DNA of 64,000 bases from Stutzerimonas stutzeri TS44 (GCA_000263395.1 AJXE01000009.1:1-64000), one strand, 5' to 3'. Positions 35,400 to 46,244 are shown, counted from the stretch's first letter. The notes: generated by a model from the letters alone, not told the origin. Translations and numbers: made by a program.

Positions 35400-36038
35400 A
35401 TGCCTATTCGAGAGATCCGCCACCCGCTGATCCGCCACAAGCTCGGTCTGATGCGCCGCGCCGACATCAGCACCAAGAACTTCCGGGAACTGGCCCAGGA
35501 AGTCGGTTCGATCCTCACCTACGAGGCGACCAGCGATCTGCCGCTGGAGCACTGCAGCATCGACGGCTGGTGCGGCTCGGTGCAGGTCGAGAAGATTTCC
35601 GGCAAGAAGATCACGGTGGTGCCCATCCTGCGCGCCGGCATCGGCATGCTCGACGGCGTGCTCAGCCTGATTCCCGGCGCCAAGGTCAGCGCGGTCGGCA
35701 TCGCCCGCAACGAGCAGACCCTGCAGGCGCAGACCTACTTGGAAAAACTGGTGCCGGAGATCAACCAGCGCCTGGCCATCATCATCGATCCGATGCTGGC
35801 GACCGGCGGTTCGATGGTCGCCACCATCGACATGCTGAAGAGGGCCGGCTGCAAGGAAATCCGCGCATTGGTGCTGGTGGCCGCGCCGGAAGGCATCGCC
35901 GCGGTGGAGCGCGCGCACCCCGACGTGACGATCTTCACCGCCTCCATCGACGAACGCCTGGACGAGAACGGCTACATCGTGCCCGGCCTCGGCGATGCCG
36001 GCGACAAGATCTTCGGCACCAAGCAGAAGGACGTCTGA
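35400..36038 (+). CDS. upp: Uracil phosphoribosyltransferase
   Basis: This enzyme converts uracil and PRPP to UMP in pyrimidine salvage. The 212-aa protein is typical: [20 protein letters not shown], the PRPP motif [13 protein letters not shown] (near residue 130) and the uracil-binding end [23 protein letters not shown] site precedes the ATG. It is followed after two bases by the uracil permease gene, so uptake and conversion are coupled in one operon. Confidence 0.98.
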   Translation: MPIREIRHPLIRHKLGLMRRADISTKNFRELAQEVGSILTYEATSDLPLEHCSIDGWCGSVQVEKISGKKITVVPILRAGIGMLDGVLSLIPGAKVSAVGIARNEQTLQAQTYLEKLVPEINQRLAIIIDPMLATGGSMVATIDMLKRAGCKEIRALVLVAAPEGIAAVERAHPDVTIFTASIDERLDENGYIVPGLGDAGDKIFGTKQKDV

Positions 36039-36040
36039 GC

Positions 36041-37300
36041 ATGACGAACCTGCAGGAACCTGTCGCCCGCCAGGCATTGGTCGGTGCGCAGATGCTGTTC
36101 GTCGCCTTCGGCGCGCTGGTGCTGATGCCGCTGATCACCGGCATGGACCCCAACGTCGCACTGTTCACCGCCGGTCTCGGCACGTTGCTGTTCCAACTGG
36201 TGACCCGGCGCCAGGTGCCGGTGTTCCTCGCCTCCAGCTTCGCCTTCATCGCGCCGATCATCGCCGCCAAGGGCGAGTTCGGCCTGCCGGCGGTGCTCGG
36301 CGGCGTGGTGGCCGCGGGGGTGGTGTATATCCTGCTGGGCTTTGCGGTACGCCTGAAAGGCCCGGCCTTCATCGACCGTCTGCTGCCGCCGGTGGTGATC
36401 GCGCCGGTGATCATCTCCATCGGCCTGGCGCTATCGCCGGTCGCGGCCAACATGGCGATGGGCAAGGCCGGCGACGGCAGCGCCCAGCTGGTGCCCTATG
36501 CCACCGCGATGATGATCTCGATGCCGGCACTGGTCACCACGCTGCTGGTCGCGGTACTCGGCAAGGGGCTGTTCCGCCTGGTGCCGATCCTCGCAGGCGT
36601 CACGGTCGGCTACGGGCTGTCGCTGGCCTTCGGCGTGGTCGATACCGCTGCCATCGCCGCCGCGCCCTGGCTGGCGATGCCCAACTTCGTCGCACCGGAA
36701 TTCCATCTGGGCGCGATCCTGTTCATGGTGCCGGTCGCGCTGGCTCCGGCCATCGAGCACATCGGCGGCGTGGTCGCGATTGGCAGCGTCACCGGCAACA
36801 ATTACCTCAAGCAGCCCGGCCTGCATCGCACCCTGCTCGGCGATGGCCTGGCCACCTCGGCCGCCGGCCTGTTCGGCGGCCCGCCGAACACCACCTATGC
36901 CGAGGTGACCGGCGCGGTGATGCTGACCAAGAACTACAACCCGAAGATCATGACCTGGGCGGCCATCTTCGCCATCGTGCTGGCGTTCATCGGCAAGTTC
37001 GGCGCGGGCCTGCTGAGCATTCCGGTACCGGTGATGGGCGGCATCCTCTGCCTGCTGTTCGGCTCGATCGCGGTGGTCGGCTTGAGCACCCTGATCCGCC
37101 ATCAGGTGGACCTCTCCGAGGCACGCAACCTGATCATCGTCTCGGTGACGCTGGTGTTCGGCATCGGCGGCATGGCGTTCGGCCAGGGCGAATTCAGCCT
37201 GTCCGGCATCTCGCTGTGCGCCCTCGTCGCACTGCTGCTCAACCTGCTGTTGCCGGGCGGCGAAGGCTGGCGCAACAAGCAGCTGAACGACAGCGTTTGA
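36041..37300 (+). CDS. uraA: Uracil permease (NCS2 family)
   Basis: This inner-membrane nucleobase:proton symporter of 419 aa has about 12-14 hydrophobic segments. NCS2 signatures include PVFLASSFAFIAPI early, the substrate-site segment PAIEHIGGVVAIGSVTGNNY, and GLFGGPPNTTYAEVTGAVMLTKNYNPKIM. Its place directly after upp supports uracil as substrate. There is no separate promoter room (two-base gap). Confidence 0.95.
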   Translation: MTNLQEPVARQALVGAQMLFVAFGALVLMPLITGMDPNVALFTAGLGTLLFQLVTRRQVPVFLASSFAFIAPIIAAKGEFGLPAVLGGVVAAGVVYILLGFAVRLKGPAFIDRLLPPVVIAPVIISIGLALSPVAANMAMGKAGDGSAQLVPYATAMMISMPALVTTLLVAVLGKGLFRLVPILAGVTVGYGLSLAFGVVDTAAIAAAPWLAMPNFVAPEFHLGAILFMVPVALAPAIEHIGGVVAIGSVTGNNYLKQPGLHRTLLGDGLATSAAGLFGGPPNTTYAEVTGAVMLTKNYNPKIMTWAAIFAIVLAFIGKFGAGLLSIPVPVMGGILCLLFGSIAVVGLSTLIRHQVDLSEARNLIIVSVTLVFGIGGMAFGQGEFSLSGISLCALVALLLNLLLPGGEGWRNKQLNDSV

Positions 37301-37380
37301 AACGGGTGACGTCAGGCAGCGACGCGATCGACACCCACGCCGCCGGTGAAATTCCTCATCGGCAGCTGGAGGATGCGCCC

Positions 37381-37647
37381 GTGAGCTGCAGCAGCTGTGC
37401 CGCCTGCTGCTGTCGCCTGGAGGTGCTGCTGTTCGGCGAGCGCGACGTGCCGGCCCGCTTCATCGACATCGATGCCTGGGGCGCGCAGGTGATGCGCCGG
37501 CTGGATGACGGCTGGTGCGCGGCGCTCGATCGCGACAGCATGCGCTGCACCATCTACGCGGTACGCCCGTTGATCTGTCGCGAATTCGAGCTGGGTTCGG
37601 CGGATTGCCTGGAGGAACGCCAAGGCAGCGCTTCAGCATACCGCTGA
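37381..37647 (+). CDS. YkgJ-type cysteine cluster protein (short)
   Basis: The 88-aa protein starts MSCSSCAACCCRLEVLLFGERDVP and later has WCAALDRDSMRCTIYAVRPLICREFELGSADC. The CxxC..CC and CxxY..RP..CR pattern matches the YkgJ/UPF0153 family, which probably binds a zinc or iron-sulfur cluster. GTG at 37381 has GGAGG eight bases upstream and is preferred to an earlier in-frame GTG (37306) without a ribosome site. It follows uraA on the same strand and could be in its operon. The function is unknown. Confidence 0.75.
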   Translation: MSCSSCAACCCRLEVLLFGERDVPARFIDIDAWGAQVMRRLDDGWCAALDRDSMRCTIYAVRPLICREFELGSADCLEERQGSASAYR

Positions 37648-37780
37648 GGCAAGTCGCGCCGCCTGACGCAGCGCAGCGACGCAAAAATGAAACGGTTTGC
37701 TCAGCGGAAAATCCCTACTTTAGGGATAGCCATTTTTTGTTGCCGTACCGCGCCCGAGCAAAGCAGCACCGGCGCAGGTT

Positions 37781-38575
37781 CTAACCGGCGAAGAACTCGA
37801 CGCTGGCCTTTTCCCCCCAAAGCACAGGCAGCACCCCTTCCATTCGCAGCGGATCGCCGCTGCAGAAGAAGCGCACCCGCGCCGCACCGCTCGCCTGCAG
37901 CTGTCGTGCGACCAGCACCTCATCCAGGCGCCGGGCGACCGCCGCGCCGGTATCGATGAGTTGCACGTGCGCCGGCACCAACTGCGCCAGCAGCGGCCGG
38001 ATGAACGGATAGTGGGTGCAGCCGAGAATCAGCGTATCGCAGCCCTCGGCCAGCAGCGGCTCCACCCAGCCGGCCAGCAGGTCGCGCGTCGCGGCGCCGT
38101 TCAGCTCCCCGGCCTCGATCCGCTCGACCAGCCCCGGACAGGGCTGGGTGATCACCCGCACATCGCTGGCGAAGCGGTCGAGCAAAGCCGCGAAACGCGC
38201 GCTCTTCAGCGTGCCGGTGGTCGCCAGTACGCCGACCACGCCACTACGCGTCGCCCGCGCGGCAGGCTTTACCGCGGGCTCCATGCCGATGATCGGCAAC
38301 TGCGGATGATATTCGCGCAACTCGGCGATGCCGGCTGCCGTGGCGGTGTTGCAGGCCAGCACCAGCGCCTTGGCGCCCTGTTCGAGGAGAAAATCGGTGA
38401 TGCGGCGGCAACGTTCGCGGATGAATTCCGGGCTCTTCTCGCCGTAGGGCACGTGCGCGCTGTCGGCCAGATACAGCAGCGATTCGTGCGGCAGGCGCTG
38501 GCGAATCTCGCGCAGCACCGAAAGTCCGCCGACGCCGGAATCGAACACGCCGACCGGCGCCGATCGCTCAGCCAT
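37781..38575 (-). CDS. murI: Glutamate racemase
   Basis: This enzyme makes D-glutamate for peptidoglycan. The 264-aa protein has the family marks [13 protein letters not shown], the two catalytic cysteines in ACNTATA (near residue 75) and GCTHYP (near residue 185), and [17 protein letters not shown] at 38575 overlaps the end of moeB by 8 nt, so the two are translationally linked. It is the last gene of hemA-prfA-prmC-moeB-murI. Confidence 0.97.
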   Translation of the reverse strand: MAERSAPVGVFDSGVGGLSVLREIRQRLPHESLLYLADSAHVPYGEKSPEFIRERCRRITDFLLEQGAKALVLACNTATAAGIAELREYHPQLPIIGMEPAVKPAARATRSGVVGVLATTGTLKSARFAALLDRFASDVRVITQPCPGLVERIEAGELNGAATRDLLAGWVEPLLAEGCDTLILGCTHYPFIRPLLAQLVPAHVQLIDTGAAVARRLDEVLVARQLQASGAARVRFFCSGDPLRMEGVLPVLWGEKASVEFFAG

Positions 38576-39323
38576 CGTGACGTCCGCAGACCGCACAGGC
38601 CGGATCGCGCTTGACCCGCAGCTCACGCATGCGCGTGGCGAAACCATCGATCAGCAACAGCCGCCCCACCAGCGGCTCACCGAAGCCGGCCAGCAACTTC
38701 AGCGCCTCGAGTGCCTGCAAGGTGCCCACCAGGCCAACCAGCGGGCCCAGCACACCAGCCTCGCTGCAGGTCAGCTCGGCCTCACTGCCATGGCCATAGA
38801 GACAGTGGTAGCAGGGGCTCGCCGCATCGCGCGGATCGAATACCGACACCTGTCCTTCCAGGCGAATCGCCGCGCCGCTGACCAAGGGTTTCTTCGCCGC
38901 GACGCAGGCGGCGTTCACCGCCTCGCGAATCGTGAAGTTGTCGGTGCAGTCGAGCACCAGATCGACGCCGGCAACGGCCTGCGCGAGGGTATCGGCGTCC
39001 AGTCCGGCCCGGTACGGCACCAGTCGGACGTGCGGATTCAGCGCCTGCAGGCGGGTCATCGCCGAGTCGACCTTGTGCATGCCGAGCGCCTGGCTGTCGT
39101 GGACGATCTGGCGCTGCAGATTGGTCAGGTCCAGCGTATCGAAGTCCGCCAGGTGCAACTCGCCGACGCCGGCCGCGGCCAGGTAGAGCGCCACCGGCGA
39201 GCCCAGCCCACCCAGCCCGACGATCAGCGCGCGGCTCTGCTTGAGCCGCAGCTGGCCCTCGACATCGACCTGCTTGAGCAGGATCTGGCGGCTGTAACGC
39301 AGCAGTTCTTCGTCACTGAGCAT
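38568..39323 (-). CDS. moeB: MoeB/ThiF family adenylyltransferase
   Basis: This E1-like enzyme adenylates the C-terminal glycine of a MoaD/ThiS-type sulfur carrier for molybdopterin or thiamine synthesis. The 251-aa protein has the nucleotide motif [17 protein letters not shown], the catalytic segment [19 protein letters not shown], the conserved Cys in [14 protein letters not shown] and zinc cysteines CYHC (mid) and CAVC at the end. Genes of this family sit here in pseudomonads and are annotated moeB. Whether it serves MoaD, ThiS or both is not decided by sequence. Confidence 0.92.
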   Translation of the reverse strand: MLSDEELLRYSRQILLKQVDVEGQLRLKQSRALIVGLGGLGSPVALYLAAAGVGELHLADFDTLDLTNLQRQIVHDSQALGMHKVDSAMTRLQALNPHVRLVPYRAGLDADTLAQAVAGVDLVLDCTDNFTIREAVNAACVAAKKPLVSGAAIRLEGQVSVFDPRDAASPCYHCLYGHGSEAELTCSEAGVLGPLVGLVGTLQALEALKLLAGFGEPLVGRLLLIDGFATRMRELRVKRDPACAVCGRHDG

Positions 39324-39347
39324 GAGATGCCTCGCAAGATGATGGGA

Positions 39348-40175
39348 TCACGGCAGGCGCCCCAGGCTGATGCGCTCGTGGCCACCCAGGTCGCGGCGAC
39401 TTTCGACCGCGACGAAGCCCTGGTGGCTGAGCAACTGGCGCACCGCGGCGGCCTGATCGAAACCGTGTTCGAGCAGCAGCCAGCCGTGCGCGTCGAGATG
39501 CGCCGGGGCTGCGGCGATGATCCGGCGGATGTCGTCCAGCCCGTCGGTGCCGGCAACCAGCGCGCTGCGCGGCTCGAAGCGCACGTCGCCACGGGCCAGA
39601 TGCGGATCGCTGGCCGGGATGTAGGGTGGATTGCTGACGATCAGTTGATAGCGCTCGCCAGCCAGCGCGGCGAACCAGTCGCTCGCGAGAAAGCGCACGT
39701 TGTTCAGCCCCAGGTGCAGCCGATTACGCTCGGCCAGCGCAACCGCCTCGCCGATCCGATCCACGCCAGTCACCTGCCAGGCGGGACGCTCAGTCGCCAG
39801 CGCCAGCGCGATAGCGCCCGTACCGGTGCCCAGATCGAGCAGTCGCGCCGGTGTCGCCGGCAACCGCTGCAGCACGGTTTCCACCAGCAGCTCGGTATCC
39901 GGACGCGGGATCAGCGTATGCGGCGCCACTTCAAGGTCGAGGCTCCAGAAGCCCTGGCGCCCGAGGATGTAGGCCACCGGCTCGCCCGCCCGGCGCCGGC
40001 GCAGCAGTTCGGCGAAGTGTACGCAGACCTCGGCCTCCGGCTCCTGCTCGGGCCAGGTGCGCAGGTAGCTGCGCGATTTGCCCAGCGCCTGCGCCAGCAG
40101 CAGCTCGGCATCCAGCCGTGCGCTAGGCGAATCGGGCAGCTCGACGGTGTCGAGCAGGGATTGGATGGTGGGCAT
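39348..40175 (-). CDS. prmC: Release factor N5-glutamine methyltransferase
   Basis: This enzyme methylates the glutamine of the GGQ motif of RF1 and RF2. The 275-aa protein has the SAM site LLDLGTGTGAIALALA and the hallmark NPPY in LIVSNPPYIPASD. It sits directly downstream of its substrate gene prfA on the same strand (58-nt gap), a conserved arrangement. Confidence 0.97.
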   Translation of the reverse strand: MPTIQSLLDTVELPDSPSARLDAELLLAQALGKSRSYLRTWPEQEPEAEVCVHFAELLRRRRAGEPVAYILGRQGFWSLDLEVAPHTLIPRPDTELLVETVLQRLPATPARLLDLGTGTGAIALALATERPAWQVTGVDRIGEAVALAERNRLHLGLNNVRFLASDWFAALAGERYQLIVSNPPYIPASDPHLARGDVRFEPRSALVAGTDGLDDIRRIIAAAPAHLDAHGWLLLEHGFDQAAAVRQLLSHQGFVAVESRRDLGGHERISLGRLP

Positions 40176-40233
40176 AACCTTCGGGCCTCAAGCGGCACAC
40201 TGCAACACAGCCTCGCGGCGGGTGGCCTTGCCG

Positions 40234-41316
40234 TTAATCTCCCAGCGCCGCCAACTGGTCGGCCTGGTATTCCTGCAACAGCGGCTCGATGACCTGCTCC
40301 GCGGCGCCGGCGATCACCTCGCCCAGCGAATACAGCGTCAGGTTGACGCGGTGATCGGTGACCCGACCCTGCGGGAAATTGTAGGTGCGGATGCGCTCGG
40401 AGCGATCGCCGGAGCCGACCAGCAGCTTGCGCGTCTCGGAGATTTCCTTGTGCGCGGCAGCGTCCTGCTGGTCCTGCAACTTGGCGGCCAGCCAGGCCAT
40501 GGCCCGTGCACGGTTCTTGTGCTGCGAGCGCTCTTCCTGGCACTCGACCACGATGCCGGTGGGCAGGTGGGTGATGCGCACCGCCGAGTCGGTCTTGTTG
40601 ATGTGCTGGCCACCGGCGCCGGAAGCGCGGTAGGTGTCGACGCGCAGGTCGGCCGGGTTGATCTCGATCGCCGCCTGCTCGTCAGGCTCGGGCAGCACCG
40701 CGACGGTGCAGGCCGAGGTGTGGATGCGGCCCTGGGATTCGGTTTCCGGCACGCGCTGCACGCGATGCGCGCCCGACTCGAACTTGAGCTTGGCGTAGAC
40801 GTTGTCGCCCTCGACGCGCGCGATCACTTCCTTGAAGCCGCCGTGCTCGCCCTCGTTTTCCGAGAGGATCTCGACGCGCCAGCCCTGCTTCTCGGCGTAG
40901 CGCGAATACATGCGAAACAGATCGCCGGCGAAGATCGCCGCCTCGTCACCGCCGGTGCCGGCGCGAATTTCGAGGAACACGTTGCGCCCGTCGTTGGGGT
41001 CCTTGGGCAGCAGCATGCGCTGCAGATTGGTTTCCAGCGTCTCGAGCTGTGCCCGGGCCTCGACGACTTCTTCCTCGGCCATCTCGCGCAGGTCCGGATC
41101 GCTGTCCTTGAGCAGCGCCTGGGCGCCGGCAAGATCGTCCTGCACCTTGCGCAGCTGGCGATAGGCGGCGATCACCGGCTCGACTTCGGCGTATTCACGC
41201 GAATAGGCGCGGAAGCGGTTCTGGTCGCTGATGATCTCGGCGTCGCCGAGCAGCGCGGTGAGCTCCTCGAAGCGGTCCTGCAGGACGTCCAGCTTGTTCA
41301 GCAATGAGGCTTTCAT
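40234..41316 (-). CDS. prfA: Peptide chain release factor 1
   Basis: RF1 reads UAA and UAG stops. The 360-aa protein has the codon-recognition segment around PET ([15 protein letters not shown]) and the catalytic GGQ in [16 protein letters not shown]. It overlaps the end of hemA by four bases (ATGA), so they are coupled. No frameshift is seen. Since groL here ends in UAG in the unspliced form, RF1 is the factor that would read it. Confidence 0.98.
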   Translation of the reverse strand: MKASLLNKLDVLQDRFEELTALLGDAEIISDQNRFRAYSREYAEVEPVIAAYRQLRKVQDDLAGAQALLKDSDPDLREMAEEEVVEARAQLETLETNLQRMLLPKDPNDGRNVFLEIRAGTGGDEAAIFAGDLFRMYSRYAEKQGWRVEILSENEGEHGGFKEVIARVEGDNVYAKLKFESGAHRVQRVPETESQGRIHTSACTVAVLPEPDEQAAIEINPADLRVDTYRASGAGGQHINKTDSAVRITHLPTGIVVECQEERSQHKNRARAMAWLAAKLQDQQDAAAHKEISETRKLLVGSGDRSERIRTYNFPQGRVTDHRVNLTLYSLGEVIAGAAEQVIEPLLQEYQADQLAALGD

Positions 41317-42581
41317 GGTTTTTCCGTGCCCTCGTGCAGGGCAAAAAGGTCCTGAGCCATGCTCAGGGCTTCGACGCGCCCCTCGGCCGAGAGCTTCTTC
41401 AGCTGCACGCTGGGCGCATGCAGCAGCTTGTTGGTCAGCCCGCGGGCGAGCTGGGCGAGGACGTCCTCGGGATTGCCGCCATTGGCCAGCAGGCGCTGCG
41501 CCTTGGCCAGCTCCTCGTCGCGGAGTCGCTCGGCACTCTGCCGGTAGGCCTTGAGCACATCCACCGCGGCCAGCTCGCGCAGGCGCAGCATGAAGTCCTC
41601 GGTGCCGGTGGCCACCAGCTCCTCGGCCGCCTGGGCAGCACCCTGGCGACTCTTGAGGTTTTCCGCGACCACCTCGTGCAGGTCGTCGACCGAATAAAGG
41701 TAGACGTCGTCCAGGTCGCCGACCTGCGGTTCGATGTCCCGCGGCACGGCGATGTCGACCATGAACATCGGCTTGTGCTTGCGCTTCTTCAGCGCCTGCT
41801 CCACCGCGCCTTTGCCGAGGATCGGCAGCTGGCTGGCGGTGGAACTGATGACGATGTCGCTGTTGTGCAGCTCATCGGGGATGTCGGCCAGCAGGATCGC
41901 CTGCGCACCGAACTCGGCCGCCAGGGCGCTGGCGCGCTCCAGGGTGCGGTTGGCCACCACGATCTTCTTCACGCCCTGCTCGTGCAGGTGGCGGGCGACC
42001 AGGGTGATGGTCTCGCCGGCGCCGATCAGCAATGCCCGGCTGCGCTGCAGATCGCTAAATATCTGCCGCGCCAGGCTGACGGCGGCGAAGGCGACCGAGA
42101 CCGGGTTCTCGCCGATCGCCGTATCGGTGCGTACGGTCTTGGCCGTGCTGAAGGTTGCCTGGAACAGCCGGCCGAGCAGCGGGCCGATGCTGCCGGCCTC
42201 GCGCGCCACGGCATAGGAGGACTTCATCTGGCCGAGAATCTGCGGCTCGCCCAGCACCAGCGAATCGAGCCCCGAGGCGACCCGCATCATGTGCCGCACC
42301 GCCTGGTCGTCGACATGCACATAGGCACAGGCCTTCAGCTCGTCGAGGCTCAGGCCGTGGTAGTCGGCCAGCCACGCCAGCACGGCATCGGACTCGACCT
42401 GATCCTGCTCCAGGTACAGTTCGCTTCGATTGCAGGTCGAGAGAATCGCCGCCTCGCGAGTCGGCGTGACGCGGCACAGCTGCTGCAAGGCCTGGACCAT
42501 CTGTTCGGGAGTGAAGGCCACGCGCTCGCGGACGTCCACCGAAGCGGTCTTGTGATTGATACCAAGCGCGAGGAAAGCCAT
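41313..42581 (-). CDS. hemA: Glutamyl-tRNA reductase
   Basis: This is the first committed step of tetrapyrrole (heme, siroheme, B12) synthesis from glutamyl-tRNA. The 422-aa protein starts [19 protein letters not shown], has the active-site cysteine in STCNRSELY (near residue 50), the NADPH segment [16 protein letters not shown] and a dimerisation tail. It is the first gene of the minus-strand run hemA-prfA-prmC-moeB-murI, divergent from the TPR lipoprotein gene. Confidence 0.98.
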   Translation of the reverse strand: MAFLALGINHKTASVDVRERVAFTPEQMVQALQQLCRVTPTREAAILSTCNRSELYLEQDQVESDAVLAWLADYHGLSLDELKACAYVHVDDQAVRHMMRVASGLDSLVLGEPQILGQMKSSYAVAREAGSIGPLLGRLFQATFSTAKTVRTDTAIGENPVSVAFAAVSLARQIFSDLQRSRALLIGAGETITLVARHLHEQGVKKIVVANRTLERASALAAEFGAQAILLADIPDELHNSDIVISSTASQLPILGKGAVEQALKKRKHKPMFMVDIAVPRDIEPQVGDLDDVYLYSVDDLHEVVAENLKSRQGAAQAAEELVATGTEDFMLRLRELAAVDVLKAYRQSAERLRDEELAKAQRLLANGGNPEDVLAQLARGLTNKLLHAPSVQLKKLSAEGRVEALSMAQDLFALHEGTEKP

Positions 42582-42765
42582 GCAGGATCGCTGATCAGTC
42601 TAACGGAGCGCGCAATTCTCCTACTTCGCCTGACTCAGAACAACCATTGCCCACGATTGTCCGATACCCCTGGAACCCGCCGGCACTGCGCAAACCGCGC
42701 CCCATGTGCTTGCCTGGCGGCTTGTGTCATCATGCCGCGACCGCAGACCAGCCGTATCCTCTTCT

Positions 42766-44493
42766 ATGAACAGACTCGCTCCCCTCGCCGTCCTGCTGTT
42801 TCTCGCAGGCTGCCAGTCCCTTGCGCCGAACGCCCCCGAAGAGGTGCCGCCGGTACAGGACGCCGCGCCCGCGACCGAGCAGAGCGACGCCGGCGAGCAC
42901 GGTTCGTTCAGCCAGGAGACCCTGTATGCCCTGCTGGTCGCGGAACTCGCCGGCCAGCGCAACCGCTTCGACATCGCCCTGGGCAACTACGTCCAGCAGG
43001 CCAACGCGACACAGGACCCAGGCGTCGCCGAACGCAGCTTCCGCATCGCCGAATACCTCGGGGTGGAACAGGCGGCGCTGGACAGCGCGCTGATCTGGGC
43101 GCGCAACGCCCCTGACAACCTCGACGCCCAGCGCGCCGCCGCGCTGCAGCTGGCGCGCGGCGGGCGCTACGAAGAATCGCTGGAGTTCATGGAGAAGGTC
43201 CTGCAGGGCCAGGGCGACACGCATTTCGACTTCCTCGCGCTGTCCGCCGCCGAAACCGACCCGGACACCCGGGCCGGCCTGCTGCAGAGCTTCGATCGCC
43301 TGCTGAAGAAGTACCCGGACAACCCGCAACTGTCCTTCGGCAAGGCCGTTCTGCTGCAGCAGGATGGCCAGAGCGAGGCAGCGCTGGCTCTGCTGGAAGC
43401 GCAACCAAGCGCGCAGCAGCAGGTGCCGTCGATCCTGTTGCAGGCGCGCCTGCTGCACTCGCTCGAGCGTGGCGACGAGGCGCTCACGCTGCTGGAAAAG
43501 AGCCTGCGGCACCACCCGGAAGACAAGCGCCTGCGGCTGACCTATGCACGCCTGCTGGTGGAGCACGAACGCCTGGACGAGGCCATGAGCGAATTCGCCA
43601 CACTGGTCCAGCAGAACCCCACCGACGACGACCTGCGCTTCTCGATGGCACTGGTGTGCATGGAAGCCGAAGCCTGGCGCGAGGCCATCGTCTACCTGGA
43701 GGAGCTGATCGAGCGCGGCAGCCATGTCGACGCCGCGCAGTTCAACCTCGGTCGCGCGCAGCAGGCGCTGGGCGACGAGAGCAAGGCGCTGCAGGCCTTC
43801 GCCCAGGTCGGCGCAGGCAACGAGTATCTGCCGGCCAAGCTGATGCAGAGCCAGCTGCTCTATTCGCTCGGTCGCGACGCGGAGGCATCCCACGCGCTGG
43901 CCACGGCACGCGACGAGCAGCCCGACTACGCCATCCAGCTGTACCTGATCGAGATCGAAGCGCTTTCCGAGCACAACCGCACCACGCAGGCCTGGAAGCT
44001 CGTCCAGCAGGCCCTGCAGCAGTACCCCGACGATCTCAGCCTGCTCTATACCCGCGCCATGCTCGCCGAGAAGCGCGGCGATCTCGACCAACTGGAGCGC
44101 GACCTGCGCCTGATCATCGAGCGCGAGCCGGATAACGCGATGGCCATCAACGCGCTGGGCTATACCCTCGCCGATCGCACCGAGCGCCATCAGGAGGCGC
44201 TGGAACTGATCGAGCAGGCCTACCGGCTCAATCCGGACGATCCGGCCATCATGGACAGCCTGGGCTGGGTGCATTTCCGTCTCGGCAACCTACAGGAGGC
44301 GGAGCGCTATCTGCGCAAGGCCTACGCGCAGTTCGCCGACCATGAAGTCGCCGCGCACCTCGGCGAAGTGCTCTGGGCCCGCGGCGAACGCCATGAAGCC
44401 CGCGCGATCTGGGCGCAGGCCCTGCAGAAGGAGCCGGACAGCGCGATCCTGCGCGACACGCTCAAGCGCCTGACCGGCTCGGAGAAGCTCTGA
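42766..44493 (+). CDS. TPR-repeat outer membrane lipoprotein
   Basis: The 575-aa protein starts with a lipoprotein signal ([20 protein letters not shown] lipobox, Cys at 16). The next residues are QSLAP, with no Asp at +2, so outer membrane sorting by Lol is expected. The body is a series of tetratricopeptide repeats (e.g. [30 protein letters not shown] and [26 protein letters not shown]). It probably acts as a scaffold for protein complexes at the envelope. ATG at 42766 is selected from the signal peptide. It is co-transcribed with lolB two bases later. Confidence 0.92.
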   Translation: MNRLAPLAVLLFLAGCQSLAPNAPEEVPPVQDAAPATEQSDAGEHGSFSQETLYALLVAELAGQRNRFDIALGNYVQQANATQDPGVAERSFRIAEYLGVEQAALDSALIWARNAPDNLDAQRAAALQLARGGRYEESLEFMEKVLQGQGDTHFDFLALSAAETDPDTRAGLLQSFDRLLKKYPDNPQLSFGKAVLLQQDGQSEAALALLEAQPSAQQQVPSILLQARLLHSLERGDEALTLLEKSLRHHPEDKRLRLTYARLLVEHERLDEAMSEFATLVQQNPTDDDLRFSMALVCMEAEAWREAIVYLEELIERGSHVDAAQFNLGRAQQALGDESKALQAFAQVGAGNEYLPAKLMQSQLLYSLGRDAEASHALATARDEQPDYAIQLYLIEIEALSEHNRTTQAWKLVQQALQQYPDDLSLLYTRAMLAEKRGDLDQLERDLRLIIEREPDNAMAINALGYTLADRTERHQEALELIEQAYRLNPDDPAIMDSLGWVHFRLGNLQEAERYLRKAYAQFADHEVAAHLGEVLWARGERHEARAIWAQALQKEPDSAILRDTLKRLTGSEKL

Positions 44494-44495
44494 AC

Positions 44496-45116
44496 ATGAC
44501 GCTGCTGAACAAGCTTCTCGTCCCCTGTCTGGCCCTGCTGCTGGCCGGCTGCGCCGGCCTCGGCCCGCGCGAATCGGTAGAAGGGCCAGGCAACGCGACC
44601 GCCTGGAAGGAACATCGCCGCCAGGTCGCCGGCCTCGACGGTTGGCAGATCAGCGGCAAGATCGGCATCCGTGCTCCGCAGGAATCGGGTAGTGGCACGC
44701 TGTTCTGGCTGCAGCGCCAGGACTATTTCGACATTCGCCTGTCCGGCCCGCTTGGCCGGGGCGCCACGCGCCTCACCGGCCGCCCGGACGCCGTGGCGCT
44801 GGAAGTCGCCGGCCAGGGCCGCTTCGAGGCGGATTCGCCGGAAGCATTGGTGGAGGCACAACTGGGCTGGCAATTGCCGGTATCGCATCTGCTCTGGTGG
44901 GTGCGCGGCCTGCCCGCGCCGGACAGCCGCAGCCGCCTGAGCCTGGACAGCCAAAATCGCCTGGCCCACCTGGAGCAGGACGGCTGGCAGGTGGACTACC
45001 TCACCTACGCCGAGCACGACGGTTTCACCCTGCCCGAGCGCATCCGCCTGCAAGGCCACCAGCTGCAGCTCACCCTCGTGATCAAGGACTGGCAGCCGCG
45101 CCAGCTGGGACGCTGA
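44496..45116 (+). CDS. lolB: Outer membrane lipoprotein receptor LolB
   Basis: LolB takes lipoproteins from LolA and inserts them in the outer membrane. The 206-aa protein is itself a lipoprotein (LLLAGC lipobox at residue 19) and has the LolB core: [40 protein letters not shown] and [17 protein letters not shown]. It lies between the TPR lipoprotein and ispE, the usual gammaproteobacterial order. Confidence 0.96.
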   Translation: MTLLNKLLVPCLALLLAGCAGLGPRESVEGPGNATAWKEHRRQVAGLDGWQISGKIGIRAPQESGSGTLFWLQRQDYFDIRLSGPLGRGATRLTGRPDAVALEVAGQGRFEADSPEALVEAQLGWQLPVSHLLWWVRGLPAPDSRSRLSLDSQNRLAHLEQDGWQVDYLTYAEHDGFTLPERIRLQGHQLQLTLVIKDWQPRQLGR

Positions 45117-45953
45117 ATGCCCACGCTGACCCTGCCGGCACCCGCCAAACTCAACCTGATGCTGCACATCCTCGGCCGTCGCGCCGATGGCTATCACGAA
45201 CTGCAGACGCTGTTCCAGTTCCTCGACTACGGCGACGAGCTGAGCTTCAGCCTGCGTGACGACGGCCAGATTCGCCTGCACACCGACCTGCCAGGGGTCG
45301 ATCACGACAGTAACCTGATCGTCCGCGCCGCACGCCTGCTGCAGCACGAGAGCGGCTGCACGCTGGGCGCCGACATCGAGCTGACCAAGCGCCTGCCGAT
45401 GGGCGGCGGCATCGGCGGCGGCAGTTCGGATGCCGCCACTACGCTGGTCGGCCTCGATCATCTGTGGCGACTCAATCTCGGCGAAGACCGCCTGGCCGAG
45501 ATGGGGCTCACGCTGGGCGCCGATGTGCCGGTGTTCGTCCGCGGCCGCGCAGCCTTTGCCGAAGGCGTCGGCGAGCGCCTGCACGCGGTCGAACTGGAAG
45601 AACCCTGGTTCCTCGTGTTAGCGCCGCAAGTCTCTGTTAGTACAGCGGAAATATTTGCCGACCCGGAGTTGACACGTAATACCCCGGCCATTACAGTTCG
45701 CAGCCTTCTTGCTGGGGGCGGTCATAACGATTGTCAGCCAGTGGTCGAAAGGCGTTATCCAGAGGTTCGTAACGCCTTGAGCTTGCTGAACAAATTCGTT
45801 CCGGCAAGCATGACCGGCACTGGAGCTTGTGTGTTTGGGAGCTTCCCAAACGAGGACGAGGCTGATAAAGTCCGCCGCCAACTTCCAGCCAGTTTGCCAA
45901 GTTTCGTGGCCCGCGGTCGTAACGTTTCGATGTTGCATCGCAGCCTGAAATAG
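45117..45953 (+). CDS. ispE: 4-diphosphocytidyl-2-C-methyl-D-erythritol kinase
   Basis: This GHMP kinase of the MEP isoprenoid pathway has 278 aa. It starts [32 protein letters not shown], with the GHMP ATP loop [16 protein letters not shown] near residue 92 and the C-terminal [10 protein letters not shown] motif. Its ATG follows the lolB stop directly. From about 45610 to the end codon choice changes: TTA, ATA, AGT and AGG codons appear and third positions are less GC-rich than in the first 490 bp and in neighbouring genes. The reading frame and motifs stay intact, so the enzyme should work. Confidence 0.95.
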   Translation: MPTLTLPAPAKLNLMLHILGRRADGYHELQTLFQFLDYGDELSFSLRDDGQIRLHTDLPGVDHDSNLIVRAARLLQHESGCTLGADIELTKRLPMGGGIGGGSSDAATTLVGLDHLWRLNLGEDRLAEMGLTLGADVPVFVRGRAAFAEGVGERLHAVELEEPWFLVLAPQVSVSTAEIFADPELTRNTPAITVRSLLAGGGHNDCQPVVERRYPEVRNALSLLNKFVPASMTGTGACVFGSFPNEDEADKVRRQLPASLPSFVARGRNVSMLHRSLK

Positions 45954-45996
45954 ATGGCGCAGGAAGCCAGTGCGTAACAAACGAGCGGTACGATAC

Positions 45997-46071
45997 AGGG
46001 GCGTCGCCAAGCGGTAAGGCACCAGGTTTTGATCCTGGCATGCGTTGGTTCGAATCCAGCCGCCCCTGCCA
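45997..46071 (+). tRNA. tRNA-Gln (UUG), copy 1
   Basis: The 75-nt sequence folds as a cloverleaf: acceptor AGGGGCG/CGCCCCT, D-loop AAGCGGTAAGG, anticodon stem CCAGG/CCTGG with loop TTTTGAT (anticodon TTG), TpsiC arm GGTTCGAATCC, and encoded CCA. It reads glutamine CAA/CAG. It lies 43 nt after ispE and is probably co-transcribed with copy 2. Confidence 0.97.
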
Positions 46072-46122
46072 TAACCTCTATCAGGTTCGTACGCATCGAG
46101 TCGCACGCGATTTTTACCCTAC

Positions 46123-46197
46123 AGGGGCGTCGCCAAGCGGTAAGGCACCAGGTTTTGATCCTGGCATGCGTTGGTTCGAATCCAGCCGCCCCTGCCA
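46123..46197 (+). tRNA. tRNA-Gln (UUG), copy 2
   Basis: Identical over all 75 nt to the copy at 45997-46071; the 51-nt spacer differs from the other flanks. The match extends a few bases either side (TAC before, TA after). A strong terminator follows at 46206-46244. Tandem identical tRNA copies usually raise dosage. Confidence 0.97.
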
Positions 46198-46205
46198 TAC
46201 ACTTG

Positions 46206-46244
46206 AAGCTGTTCAAGAGCTCGCCTTTTGAACAGCTTTTTATT
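46206..46244 (+). terminator. Rho-independent terminator after the tRNA-Gln pair
   Basis: AAGCTGTTCAA and TTGAACAGCTT form an 11-bp stem with an 11-base loop, followed by TTTATT. It ends the lolB-ispE-tRNA transcript only 32 nt before the prs start, so prs needs another promoter or read-through. Confidence 0.88.

Noticed and set aside
35995-37380. Long open frame running through upp and uraA into the YkgJ-like gene
   Set aside because: The part inside uraA is an out-of-frame shadow rich in Arg/Pro; only the segment from 37381 has a family pattern and ribosome site.
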